Below, piece after piece: positions 1-5,040 of a stretch of DNA of 8,768 bases; positions within the stretch are counted from its first letter, which is position 1; each line of letters opens with the position of its first letter. The DNA comes from Patescibacteria group bacterium (GTDB lineage Bacteria; Patescibacteriota; Minisyncoccia; Phycocordibacterales; PALSA-1337). Both the position numbers and the translations under genes were made by a program. The stretch spans positions 1 through 8,768 of the forward strand of contig JAUPUH010000017.1 in assembly GCA_030917665.1 (NCBI GenBank), read 5' to 3'. The notes under the pieces are model-generated. The model was not told the origin of the DNA and ran no database searches. It saw only the letters and a program-made list of their open reading frames with translations.

Positions 1-138
1 GTTGGTGCTATTATCGGCGGCTGGCTCATGAGTTTCTTTGGCGAAACTGATGTGACAGGTTTTAACATTTATAGTTTTCTTGTAGCACTCCTTGGTGCAG
101 TCATTCTTATTTGGATCATTAAGGCATTACGGAGATAG
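1..138 (+). CDS. GlsB/YeaQ/YmgE family small membrane protein, C-terminal part
   Basis: Frame 1 is open from the window edge to a TAG at 136-138, giving the last 45 residues. They begin VGAIIGGWLMSFFG and end in a hydrophobic helix (about residues 24-40) followed by KALRR. Glycine-rich GAIIGGW followed by a GFN turn, a second transmembrane helix and a basic tail is the pattern of the transglycosylase-associated/GlsB family of roughly 80-90 residue inner-membrane proteins, linked to stress response in enterobacteria; the exact function is unsettled. The start lies outside the window. The gene converges on the minus-strand gene ending at 173, with 34 bases between the stops and no clear terminator hairpin in that gap. 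Family assignment is by pattern only. Confidence 0.75.
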   Translation, partial: VGAIIGGWLMSFFGETDVTGFNIYSFLVALLGAVILIWIIKALRR

Positions 139-172
139 AATTATGTAAAAGAAAAGCTTGCTGAAATTATCG

Positions 173-1981
173 TCATTGAAAAAAGGTAAATTTGCTCCAA
201 CCTATTGATTCTATGAATTCCGTTTCAGTCGATCTTGTTGCTTTTTGAGTTTCTTCATTTCCACGAAGGAAGTACACGAATGATAGTTCAGCACTATCGG
301 TATTTCGTTCGTTAACATACTTATGTGCGATATCGAGTGGTGATACCATCCTGCGACCGCTAACAAGCGATGTCTCGAAATGAAGACCTTTTTTATGTGG
401 TAGAGATTCAAAGTAAGAGTTGTAAACAAGCTCAGAACAAACCAAAGCATCTGATGTATCGAAGTCGAAATTATAATCATATGGCTTACCAACCTGCTCG
501 AAACTCCTCATAACAGCTTGAAGCATGTCGCTTTTACTGAGAAGACGTGGTCGAAACGCAACAACAAAGTCAGCATCGAACGAGATGGGGAGACTTTGCA
601 AAACTACACCAGGAGCTATCGCCTCCATAACACTACGTTGGTGTCCGTCTGTATCTGGGGTTGTGTAAATCGTGTAGACGTTGGGATGTTTTTCACGGAG
701 ATATGCTGACATTGATTCGTAACCATTAAATGGAAATTCTGAAGCAAAGTATTGATCCATTGTCGCAAGATTACCTGTGTACAGGGCAGCGTGAGTCCAG
801 AATCCTGGGATACCGACGTTGCTAACATGCCAGTTTCGGCGTTGAAGAATAATATCTCCCGGTTCCAACACCTTTCCCATCTCAAATGCTTGATCAGGAG
901 TTATGAATCCATCTTTGCCTCGCGTGGTCAGGATGGCATTTCCCATAGTATTTGCTACACCTTTCTGAAGAGGAAACCAGATATCAAACATTTTTCGTTC
1001 GGTGTTATCTAATAAAATAACTGTACCGCGAGTAAGAGTAACTAGAGGATGTGATTTGAGATATGCATTACTGCCGCGAGATTTTTTTTCAAGCAAAATA
1101 AACGGTTCAGTACTTTCATTGTGAGGATAAGCAAAAACCCGCATGTACAGATAACCAATATTAATGCGTAGTGTTGTTTTGGGGTGGTAGTAACGAACTG
1201 TCATTTCGTTATATATGTTGTTCTTATTGAAGGATGGATAATACTGATTCAGTATTTTCTTTTGGTACTCACTATCTGAAACAGTAGTCATGATTCGGTG
1301 TACCATTTCATATTTTTTAACATAAAGGCTATAGGAAATTAGAAATGATGAGACCCGAGTGTCCCACATGCTGTATGGAATTGTGGAGAAATAGCGGTGA
1401 GTATCAGTAAGTGATTCAGAAAATGCTACTGCTTGTATGAAGTCATCAAAGGCCGCCGTAATTTCCTTGGTCGCATTGAAGTCTTGTAGAGGATTATCTA
1501 GTTTTTCGAGCAGGATATTACCAGTGGTTTCAAGGTAGTCCATCGCAGTGACTGATGTGTATAAGTCGTTGCTTACTTTCTGAGCAATCTCATTGTGAGT
1601 CATCCCGACAAAGGGTTTGTTATCGAGTGGTCGAAGCCATAGGAAACTGATGATGAGTCCTGTAGCGACAATAAAAAATACCAAACGCCAACGTTCCTTA
1701 ATGAAGAACTTTTTAGTGTAAACATATGAGCGATATCTTTTCCAGGTTTTACGAGCTAGGTAGACTCGGCGAATAGAAGGAATGAACGACACAACATAAA
1801 GCCCAATACCAAGAAAAGTGTGAAATGGATAGAAAATCTTTAGACCGATTATGGCTAATGCAGCTAGAGTAAGTCCTATTGACTGAAGTGAGATGAAGAG
1901 AAGTTTCTTTCTCCACGAATTGAAATCCGCTTGTGAGTTCACTAATTGCTTAGACTTCATCTTGTGAGATGGTAAGGGCAT
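173..1981 (-). CDS. Membrane-anchored YiiX/YebB-like permuted papain-fold (NlpC/P60-type) cysteine hydrolase
   Basis: 602 residues ending in TGA. The N-terminus has three predicted membrane helices (about 27-48, 53-69 and 98-116) with a basic loop of about 70-97 between the second and third. Residues 120-360 form an unrecognised soluble region. The C-terminal 240 residues carry the signature of the YiiX/YebB-like permuted NlpC/P60 hydrolases: EPGDIILQRRNWHVSN at 373-388, then IPGFWTHAALYTG with likely catalytic His397, a polar E453 in VMEAIAPGVV, and the nucleophile Cys515 in DALVCSELVYNSY. In this circularly permuted fold the His precedes the Cys, as here. Known relatives act on peptide, amide or lipid ester bonds; the substrate here is unknown, though membrane anchoring suggests the envelope. 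The first ATG at 1981 is used; Met8 (1960) is an alternative. No Shine-Dalgarno is seen. The gene stands alone, convergent with the GlsB-like gene. Confidence 0.72.
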   Translation of the reverse strand: MPLPSHKMKSKQLVNSQADFNSWRKKLLFISLQSIGLTLAALAIIGLKIFYPFHTFLGIGLYVVSFIPSIRRVYLARKTWKRYRSYVYTKKFFIKERWRLVFFIVATGLIISFLWLRPLDNKPFVGMTHNEIAQKVSNDLYTSVTAMDYLETTGNILLEKLDNPLQDFNATKEITAAFDDFIQAVAFSESLTDTHRYFSTIPYSMWDTRVSSFLISYSLYVKKYEMVHRIMTTVSDSEYQKKILNQYYPSFNKNNIYNEMTVRYYHPKTTLRINIGYLYMRVFAYPHNESTEPFILLEKKSRGSNAYLKSHPLVTLTRGTVILLDNTERKMFDIWFPLQKGVANTMGNAILTTRGKDGFITPDQAFEMGKVLEPGDIILQRRNWHVSNVGIPGFWTHAALYTGNLATMDQYFASEFPFNGYESMSAYLREKHPNVYTIYTTPDTDGHQRSVMEAIAPGVVLQSLPISFDADFVVAFRPRLLSKSDMLQAVMRSFEQVGKPYDYNFDFDTSDALVCSELVYNSYFESLPHKKGLHFETSLVSGRRMVSPLDIAHKYVNERNTDSAELSFVYFLRGNEETQKATRSTETEFIESIGWSKFTFFQ

Positions 1982-1993
1982 AGATTAACAAAT

Positions 1994-1999
1994 AGTATA
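1994..1999 (-). promoter_or_regulatory. Candidate -10 box for the YiiX-like gene
   Basis: Minus-strand TATACT (5 of 6 to TATAAT) lies 12 nt before the ATG at 1981, which would place transcription start only about 5-6 nt before the start codon. No good -35 box is present at 17 nt spacing (TTTTAT). The rest of the 149-bp gap 1982-2130 shows no other convincing element. Confidence 0.35.
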
Positions 2000-2130
2000 T
2001 CACTGTCCTCAAGTTAATAAAATATCTCAATTTTCAAGATGGTAAGATAAGTTGGAAAAAATGAAGCCTATAAAACAAAAACCCGCCTCAGACAAACAGC
2101 GAATTTTTGCTGCATACCTGGACGAGTGAG

Positions 2131-2565
2131 TTATTTTTTTCTTGAACTTAATTTTCTTGTTTCGATTTTCTCTGTGCTCGTTGCGCATCTGGGGAATGCT
2201 GGTATCCCTTGCCCCCTTACCCAGTTAAGCTCGATGTACCCAGTTAGGTTGAAGATCCTGACCATCATTGATTCGAGACGGTCGCCAATCATTCTGTGTC
2301 CAATGTTTGTAATACCTTGGGCCAGCTCTTCACATGATGCTTTGTACATCGCAACCCGAAAACTTTGTCTGCATTCGTGGATGAAGCTCAGGTTTTCGAC
2401 CACAAAGCCATCACAATCAAGCTTTTCGACAGTCAGCGTGGCACTGACCTTGAATTTTTTATTGTAACCTCCGCACGCAGCGTAATCCGCCAACTGAGCC
2501 TTTATCCAGAAGGGTTGGATGACAAGGCTAATCATTGGCTGGCTATCGCATACTAGTTTTTTCAT
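2131..2565 (-). CDS. Hypothetical protein, 144 aa; possible T-fold (QueD-like) relative
   Basis: 144 residues, ATG at 2565, TAA at 2131-2133. I do not recognise the family with confidence. The core (about 38-115) looks like a real folded domain: alternating strand FKVSATLTVEKLD, a turn CDGFVVEN, a helix containing SCEELAQGITNIG, and a strand MVRIFNLTGYIELNW. The order strand, 'LDxDGFVV', helix with 'S-x-E-x-LA', strand with 'V-x-x-F-N' faintly recalls 6-pyruvoyl-tetrahydropterin/QueD T-fold proteins, but the zinc-binding histidine cluster of active QueD is not visible, so any such relation would be to a non-catalytic member. The tail (about 125-144) is basic and low in complexity. The overlapping plus-strand open frames look like shadows. 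No Shine-Dalgarno; minus-strand TACAAA (2571-2576) lies 5 nt before the ATG. An unusual RNA hairpin lies 35 nt upstream. Confidence 0.55.
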   Translation of the reverse strand: MKKLVCDSQPMISLVIQPFWIKAQLADYAACGGYNKKFKVSATLTVEKLDCDGFVVENLSFIHECRQSFRVAMYKASCEELAQGITNIGHRMIGDRLESMMVRIFNLTGYIELNWVRGQGIPAFPRCATSTEKIETRKLSSRKK

Positions 2566-2599
2566 GATCTTTTGTATTTTCTCTGGTTTGGTTTTTGGT

Positions 2600-2651
2600 T
2601 TGAACGTATCCTTTAAAGCTCCTGTAATTAAGCCCTAAAAGATACGTTCAA
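2600..2651 (-). ncRNA. 22-bp stem-loop in the possible 5' leader of the 144-aa gene
   Basis: Outer arms TTGAACGTATC (2600-2610) and GATACGTTCAA (2641-2651) are perfect inverted repeats. Read on the minus strand, pairing continues for 11 more pairs (2611-2621 with 2630-2640), giving 22 uninterrupted pairs of which 18 are Watson-Crick and 4 are G-U, closed by an 8-nt loop (AATTACAG). On the plus strand the same four positions are A-C mismatches, so the minus strand is the likelier transcript. There is no T-tract after either arm, so it is not an ordinary terminator. It ends 34 nt before the ATG at 2565. The role is unknown: leader regulatory element, RNase III site, small RNA, or remnant of an inverted-repeat element. 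Confidence 0.5.
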
Positions 2652-2682
2652 GATAGAAAATACGAAGTTTCTTGCGAGAGAA

Positions 2683-2706
2683 TGACATATTTTAAATAGT
2701 ATGTCA
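2683..2706. repeat. 7-bp perfect inverted repeat with AT-rich centre
   Basis: TGACATA (2683-2689) and TATGTCA (2700-2706) flank a 10-base A/T-rich centre. The size and symmetry fit an operator for a dimeric repressor. On the minus strand the outer end contains a consensus -35 hexamer TTGACA (2702-2707), but no -10 of quality lies 16-18 nt downstream. Only the repeat itself is certain. Confidence 0.35.
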
Positions 2707-2733
2707 AAGATTTTTTCTGTTTACATAATGGGC

Positions 2734-2772
2734 AAAAGAAAAAGCACCAGCTTCACTGGCACTTTTTCTTTT
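2734..2772 (-). terminator. Rho-independent terminator of tRNA-Asn
   Basis: On the minus strand a 17-bp stem (2756-2772 with 2734-2750) closes on loop TGAAG, and its 3' arm is itself the T-rich run GCTTTTTCTTTT. Two of the pairs are G-U on the minus strand but A-C mismatches on the plus strand, which sets the direction. It starts 5 nt after the tRNA 3' end. Confidence 0.8.
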
Positions 2773-2777
2773 TGCTG

Positions 2778-2849
2778 CTCCGGCGGCAGGGATCGAACCT
2801 GCGACCAATCGCTTAACAGGCGACTGCTCTACCGCTGAGCTACACCGGA
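2778..2849 (-). tRNA. tRNA-Asn (anticodon GTT)
   Basis: The minus-strand sequence folds as a full cloverleaf of 72 nt. The acceptor stem TCCGGTG pairs with CGCCGGA (one G-U). The D arm is GCTC/GAGC. The anticodon stem GTCGC/GCGAT holds loop CTGTTAA with anticodon GTT. The T arm is GCAGG-TTCGATC-CCTGC. The discriminator base is G73, the usual asparagine identity base. The next bases are CAG, so CCA must be added after transcription. A terminator follows immediately, and a -10 box sits just upstream of the 5' end, so this is a single-gene transcription unit. Confidence 0.95.
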
Positions 2850-2853
2850 ATCC

Positions 2854-2862
2854 TGCTATAAT
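2854..2862 (+). promoter_or_regulatory. Extended -10 promoter of the DUF167 gene
   Basis: TGCTATAAT is a perfect extended -10 (TGnTATAAT). It ends 7 nt before the ATG at 2870, so transcription should begin at or within a base or two of the start codon, giving a leaderless mRNA. No good -35 is seen; that position would lie inside the divergent tRNA-Asn gene, and extended -10 promoters can work without one. The box lies within the palindrome GCTATAATAGC (2855-2865). Confidence 0.6.
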
Positions 2863-2886
2863 AGCAAATATGTATATAAAAGTGAA
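2858..2886 (-). promoter_or_regulatory. Promoter of tRNA-Asn
   Basis: On the minus strand, TTCACT (2881-2886, 4 of 6 to TTGACA) is followed after 17 nt by TATTAT (2858-2863, 5 of 6 to TATAAT). The start of transcription would fall a few bases before the tRNA 5' end at 2849. The -10 shares its bases with the plus-strand -10 of the DUF167 gene. Confidence 0.5.
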
Positions 2887-3091
2887 GATAACACCGAATT
2901 CGAGGAATGAATTCATTACCAAAACCTCAATCGACCACTACGAAATTTCAGTAAAGCAAAAGGCGGAAAACAATTCCGCCAACTCAAGACTACTTGAAAT
3001 CATGCATAATGAGTTCCCAAATTCAATTATCCGCATCGTATCGGGTCACCATTCTCCAAGCAAGATCGTTAGTGTAGATAAAAAGGAATAA
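2870..3091 (+). CDS. DUF167 (YggU-type) family protein
   Basis: 73 residues, ATG at 2870, TAA at 3089-3091. The order of features matches the DUF167/YggU family: start MYIKVKITPNSRNEFI, central YEISVKQKAENNSANSRLLE (family pattern 'v-x-v-k-A-x-P-x-x-G-x-A-N-x-x-L'), then IIRIVSGHHSPSKIVSV (family pattern 'V-x-I-v-s-G-x-x-S-x-x-K-x-v'). The usual P-x-x-G before AN is replaced by ENNS, so the copy is slightly divergent. Length is a little below the usual 80-100. The family is a small alpha/beta fold of unknown function. There is no Shine-Dalgarno; a perfect extended -10 sits 7 nt before the ATG. It starts 20 nt from the divergent tRNA-Asn and is followed after 18 nt by the hibernation factor gene, which has its own promoter. 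Confidence 0.8.
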   Translation: MYIKVKITPNSRNEFITKTSIDHYEISVKQKAENNSANSRLLEIMHNEFPNSIIRIVSGHHSPSKIVSVDKKE

Positions 3092-3103
3092 CTTCTGTAT
3101 AAT
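3075..3103 (+). promoter_or_regulatory. Promoter of the hibernation factor gene
   Basis: TAGATA (3075-3080, 4 of 6 to TTGACA) and a consensus TATAAT (3098-3103) are 17 nt apart. The -10 ends 6 nt before the ATG at 3110, so the transcript should start at the start codon (leaderless). The -35 lies within the last codons of the upstream gene. Confidence 0.6.
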
Positions 3104-3109
3104 CATTAT

Positions 3110-3484
3110 ATGAATATAAACATTAAAACAACGACGATTAGTTTAACCCCAGCTATTTCAGAGTATGTTGAAAAGCGACTACGATCCATCGAGAGTTTTC
3201 TTCAAGATGACACAACAGCACAGTGCGACATCGAATTAGCAAAAACCACAAACCACCACAAGCAAGGTGACATCTTTAAAGCAGAAGTCCATATCATCGC
3301 GAAGGATATAAATATCTATGCGAGCGTTGAGAAAGAGGACCTGTACGCTGCGATCGATATCGTAAAGGATGAAGTCGTGCGAAAGCTTAAGTCATCAAAG
3401 GACAAAAGACAGTCGCTTGTTCGACGAGGAGGTGCCCAAGTAAAGAATATTCTTAAGGGATTTTGGCCAGGTAAATCAAACTAA
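3110..3484 (+). CDS. hpf: Ribosome hibernation promoting factor, short form (HPF/RaiA family)
   Basis: 124 residues. The beginning MNINIKTTTISLTPAISEYV, followed by EKRLRSIESFL, then the strand CDIELAKTTNHHKQGDIFKAEV, and YASVEKEDLYAAIDIVKDEV with a basic tail (VRKLKSSKDKRQ) is the complete beta-alpha-beta-beta-beta-alpha layout of the S30AE/HPF domain. Residues 100-124 are a short basic extension; the dimerisation domain of long HPF is absent. Proteins of this family bind in the 30S decoding channel and store ribosomes in inactive form during stress or stationary phase. The basic residues after the last helix are those expected to touch 16S rRNA. The gene has its own consensus promoter at 3075-3103 with no leader, so it can be controlled separately from the DUF167 gene. 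Confidence 0.88.
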   Translation: MNINIKTTTISLTPAISEYVEKRLRSIESFLQDDTTAQCDIELAKTTNHHKQGDIFKAEVHIIAKDINIYASVEKEDLYAAIDIVKDEVVRKLKSSKDKRQSLVRRGGAQVKNILKGFWPGKSN

Positions 3485-3502
3485 TCAACTAATACAAATT
3501 TC

Positions 3503-3661
3503 ATGCCTTCTTTTTTTAAGCAACAAGTGAACCAGTGGTTGTGTATAGCGCTTATCGGTCTTATGTGTTTTTGGACGGTGCTCTACTATGTAAGCCACAA
3601 AGCTGAGGCAATCGGGTCATCTCTCGTTGCTGATAGTTACAGCAGTTTACGCAATAATTAA
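3503..3661 (+). CDS. Small single-pass membrane protein, 52 aa, unknown function
   Basis: An open frame from ATG 3503 to TAA 3659-3661 encodes 52 residues. It has a short polar N-terminus (FFKQQVNQ), one strongly hydrophobic helix (about residues 12-30, QWLCIALIGLMCFWTVLYYV region), and a polar, serine-rich C-terminal tail ending LRNN. It fills an otherwise empty 162-bp gap, in the same direction as the hibernation factor gene and only 18 nt after its stop, which supports it as a real gene. It overlaps the 3' end of fmt by 15 nt, tail to tail. No Shine-Dalgarno; TACAAA (3493-3498) lies 4 nt before the ATG. I do not recognise the family. The C-terminal region could be periplasmic if the helix is a signal anchor. 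It could be spurious, but the clean helix argues otherwise. Confidence 0.5.
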   Translation: MPSFFKQQVNQWLCIALIGLMCFWTVLYYVSHKAEAIGSSLVADSYSSLRNN

Positions 3662-4504
3662 GTCGGAATAATCCATTTCAGATTTTCCTTCAGGAACCAC
3701 CTTTTCGATGAGGAGTTTCCCGTCTTTAAAAGAGGCTTGGGATATTTTTATTCGTATTTTCTTTCCATCTTTTTCAATGAAGAAGAAGGCTGAAGGCCAG
3801 CCGTGATACGCTTGGATTTTGAGATAGTTTTTGTAAGGATCGTCATTGAGATCGATCAAACCGTCCTCCTTTTTAATTTTTTCTGTGAATGTCGCTTGTG
3901 AGTGATCTTGTTCGATTTCAGGAAGTTTGCCTGCAATCCAATCAGGTAAAATAGAAACAAGTAAATTTGAACCTGTTTTGACTATTTCGCTCCCAAGTAC
4001 TTCTGCATGGGGTGGCCACGGCTCAACGATGACACCCTTCATTGCGATGATCGGTCCATGATCCATTTCACTGTCCATACGAATAATTGTGACTCCGGTA
4101 TTTTTGTCATCAGCAAGGATTGCGGTTTCGATAGGGCAAGAGCCTCGATATTTTGGCAGAAGTGATCCATGTATATTGAGAGATTTTGATTTCGGAATGT
4201 TCAAGATCTCTTCAGGAATTATTTTTCCGTAGGCAATAACGATGAAGACATCACACTCATATTTCTTAAGTGAGTCGATAAAAGAAGGATCGCGAAGTTT
4301 TTCAGGTTGGAGTACAGGAACTTTATGCTGCTCGGCCCAGACTTTTGCAGGAGGGGGAGTTAAAAGCATTTTTCGTCCTTGTGGTCGGTCGGGCATCGTC
4401 ACCACAAAAGCTATTTCAAAGCCAGCTTGATAGAGTGTATCAAGAGTCATGACGGCATAGTCGGGAGTGCCGAAGAAACCGATTTTAATTTTTTTATTTT
4501 CCAT
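3647..4504 (-). CDS. fmt: Methionyl-tRNA formyltransferase
   Basis: 285 residues. The N-terminal formyltransferase domain has IGFFGTPDYAV (8-18), the 10-formyl-tetrahydrofolate site region LNIHGSLLPKYRG (109-121) with catalytic Asn110 and His112, and TIIRMDSEMDHGPI with catalytic Asp148; these match Asn108/His110/Asp146 of the E. coli enzyme. The C-terminal tRNA-binding beta-barrel is recognisable (NYLKIQAYHGWPSAFFFIE, then KVVPEGKSEMDYSDLI) but lacks the last few residues, so the protein is some 25-30 residues shorter than E. coli Fmt. It transfers a formyl group to Met-tRNA(fMet) for translation initiation. The ATG lies inside the end of def (11-nt overlap), so the two are probably translationally coupled. 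The whole transcription unit is priA-def-fmt. Its 3' end overlaps the 52-residue gene. Confidence 0.95.
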   Translation of the reverse strand: MENKKIKIGFFGTPDYAVMTLDTLYQAGFEIAFVVTMPDRPQGRKMLLTPPPAKVWAEQHKVPVLQPEKLRDPSFIDSLKKYECDVFIVIAYGKIIPEEILNIPKSKSLNIHGSLLPKYRGSCPIETAILADDKNTGVTIIRMDSEMDHGPIIAMKGVIVEPWPPHAEVLGSEIVKTGSNLLVSILPDWIAGKLPEIEQDHSQATFTEKIKKEDGLIDLNDDPYKNYLKIQAYHGWPSAFFFIEKDGKKIRIKISQASFKDGKLLIEKVVPEGKSEMDYSDLIIA

Positions 4505-5027
4505 TTTCTAAATCTTCAGGTGGTATATCTTGCACATCGAAAGCTTTGTCAATAAAGAGAACACCGTCAAGATGATCTGTCTCGTGCTGGAAGACTTGTG
4601 CGAGTAGTCCACTTGCACCGCGAACAACCTTTTCCCCAAGTTCATTGTACCCACTGACTGTTGCTTTGATGGACCGGCTTACTTTTCCATACTTCCAGCG
4701 CACAGAAAGACAGCCTTCTTCAACCTCGTGCTTATCTCGAGATAATTTTGTTATTTCTGGATTTATGAAAACAAGATCTCGCCCGATGCTTTTGTATTCT
4801 TTGTCTGCTTCTTTCATTATTTTGTCTGAGACAACGAATATTCTAAGTGGAACACCGATCTGTGGTGCAGCGATGGCAACACCGTCTTTCTGTGAGTCCA
4901 TAGCTTTTTTCATATCAGAAATTACCTTCTGGATTTTTACAGAAGAGATGTCTTTGAGCGGTACAGTCTGCGCGCATTCTCGTAGCACAGAATCACCATC
5001 TTGGACTATATGTGGCATTGTCGTCAT
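4494..5027 (-). CDS. def: Peptide deformylase
   Basis: 177 residues. All three deformylase motifs are present: GVAIAAPQIG at 49-58 (usual GxGxAAPQ, with the second glycine changed to alanine), EEGCLSV at 103-109 with metal ligand Cys106, and QHETDHLDG at 147-155 with metal ligands His148 and His152 and catalytic Glu149. It removes the formyl group from the N-terminal methionine of nascent proteins and normally uses Fe2+. The length is normal for the family. The start MTTMPHIVQDGD could be Met1 (5027) or Met4 (5018); Met1 is given because it begins 13 nt after priA ends and minus-strand TACATT (5035-5040) lies 7 nt before it. It pairs with fmt, the opposite step of the same formyl-methionine cycle. 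Confidence 0.95.
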   Translation of the reverse strand: MTTMPHIVQDGDSVLRECAQTVPLKDISSVKIQKVISDMKKAMDSQKDGVAIAAPQIGVPLRIFVVSDKIMKEADKEYKSIGRDLVFINPEITKLSRDKHEVEEGCLSVRWKYGKVSRSIKATVSGYNELGEKVVRGASGLLAQVFQHETDHLDGVLFIDKAFDVQDIPPEDLENGK

Positions 5028-5040
5028 TGGTTAAAATGTA

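Noticed and set aside
1967..2046. A 10-bp direct repeat AGATGGTAAG at 1967-1976 and 2037-2046.
   Set aside because: It is short, occurs only twice, and one copy is inside the coding start of the YiiX-like gene; chance is a sufficient explanation.
2074..2115. Half-terminator-like AAAACCCGCCTCAGAC and a CAGC/GCTG mini-hairpin after the 144-aa gene.
   Set aside because: The G-rich partner arm is absent and the only stem has four pairs; not enough to call a terminator.
2126..2556. Plus-strand open frames opposite the 144-aa gene (2126-2467 and 2365-2556).
   Set aside because: Their translations show no domain-like pattern, while the minus-strand frame has ordered strands and helices; they look like shadows.
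2704..2922. A 72-codon minus-strand open frame across tRNA-Asn.
   Set aside because: It overlaps a well-formed tRNA, its terminator and its promoter; RCSSAVEQSPVKRLVAGSIP is the usual read-through of tRNA sequence.
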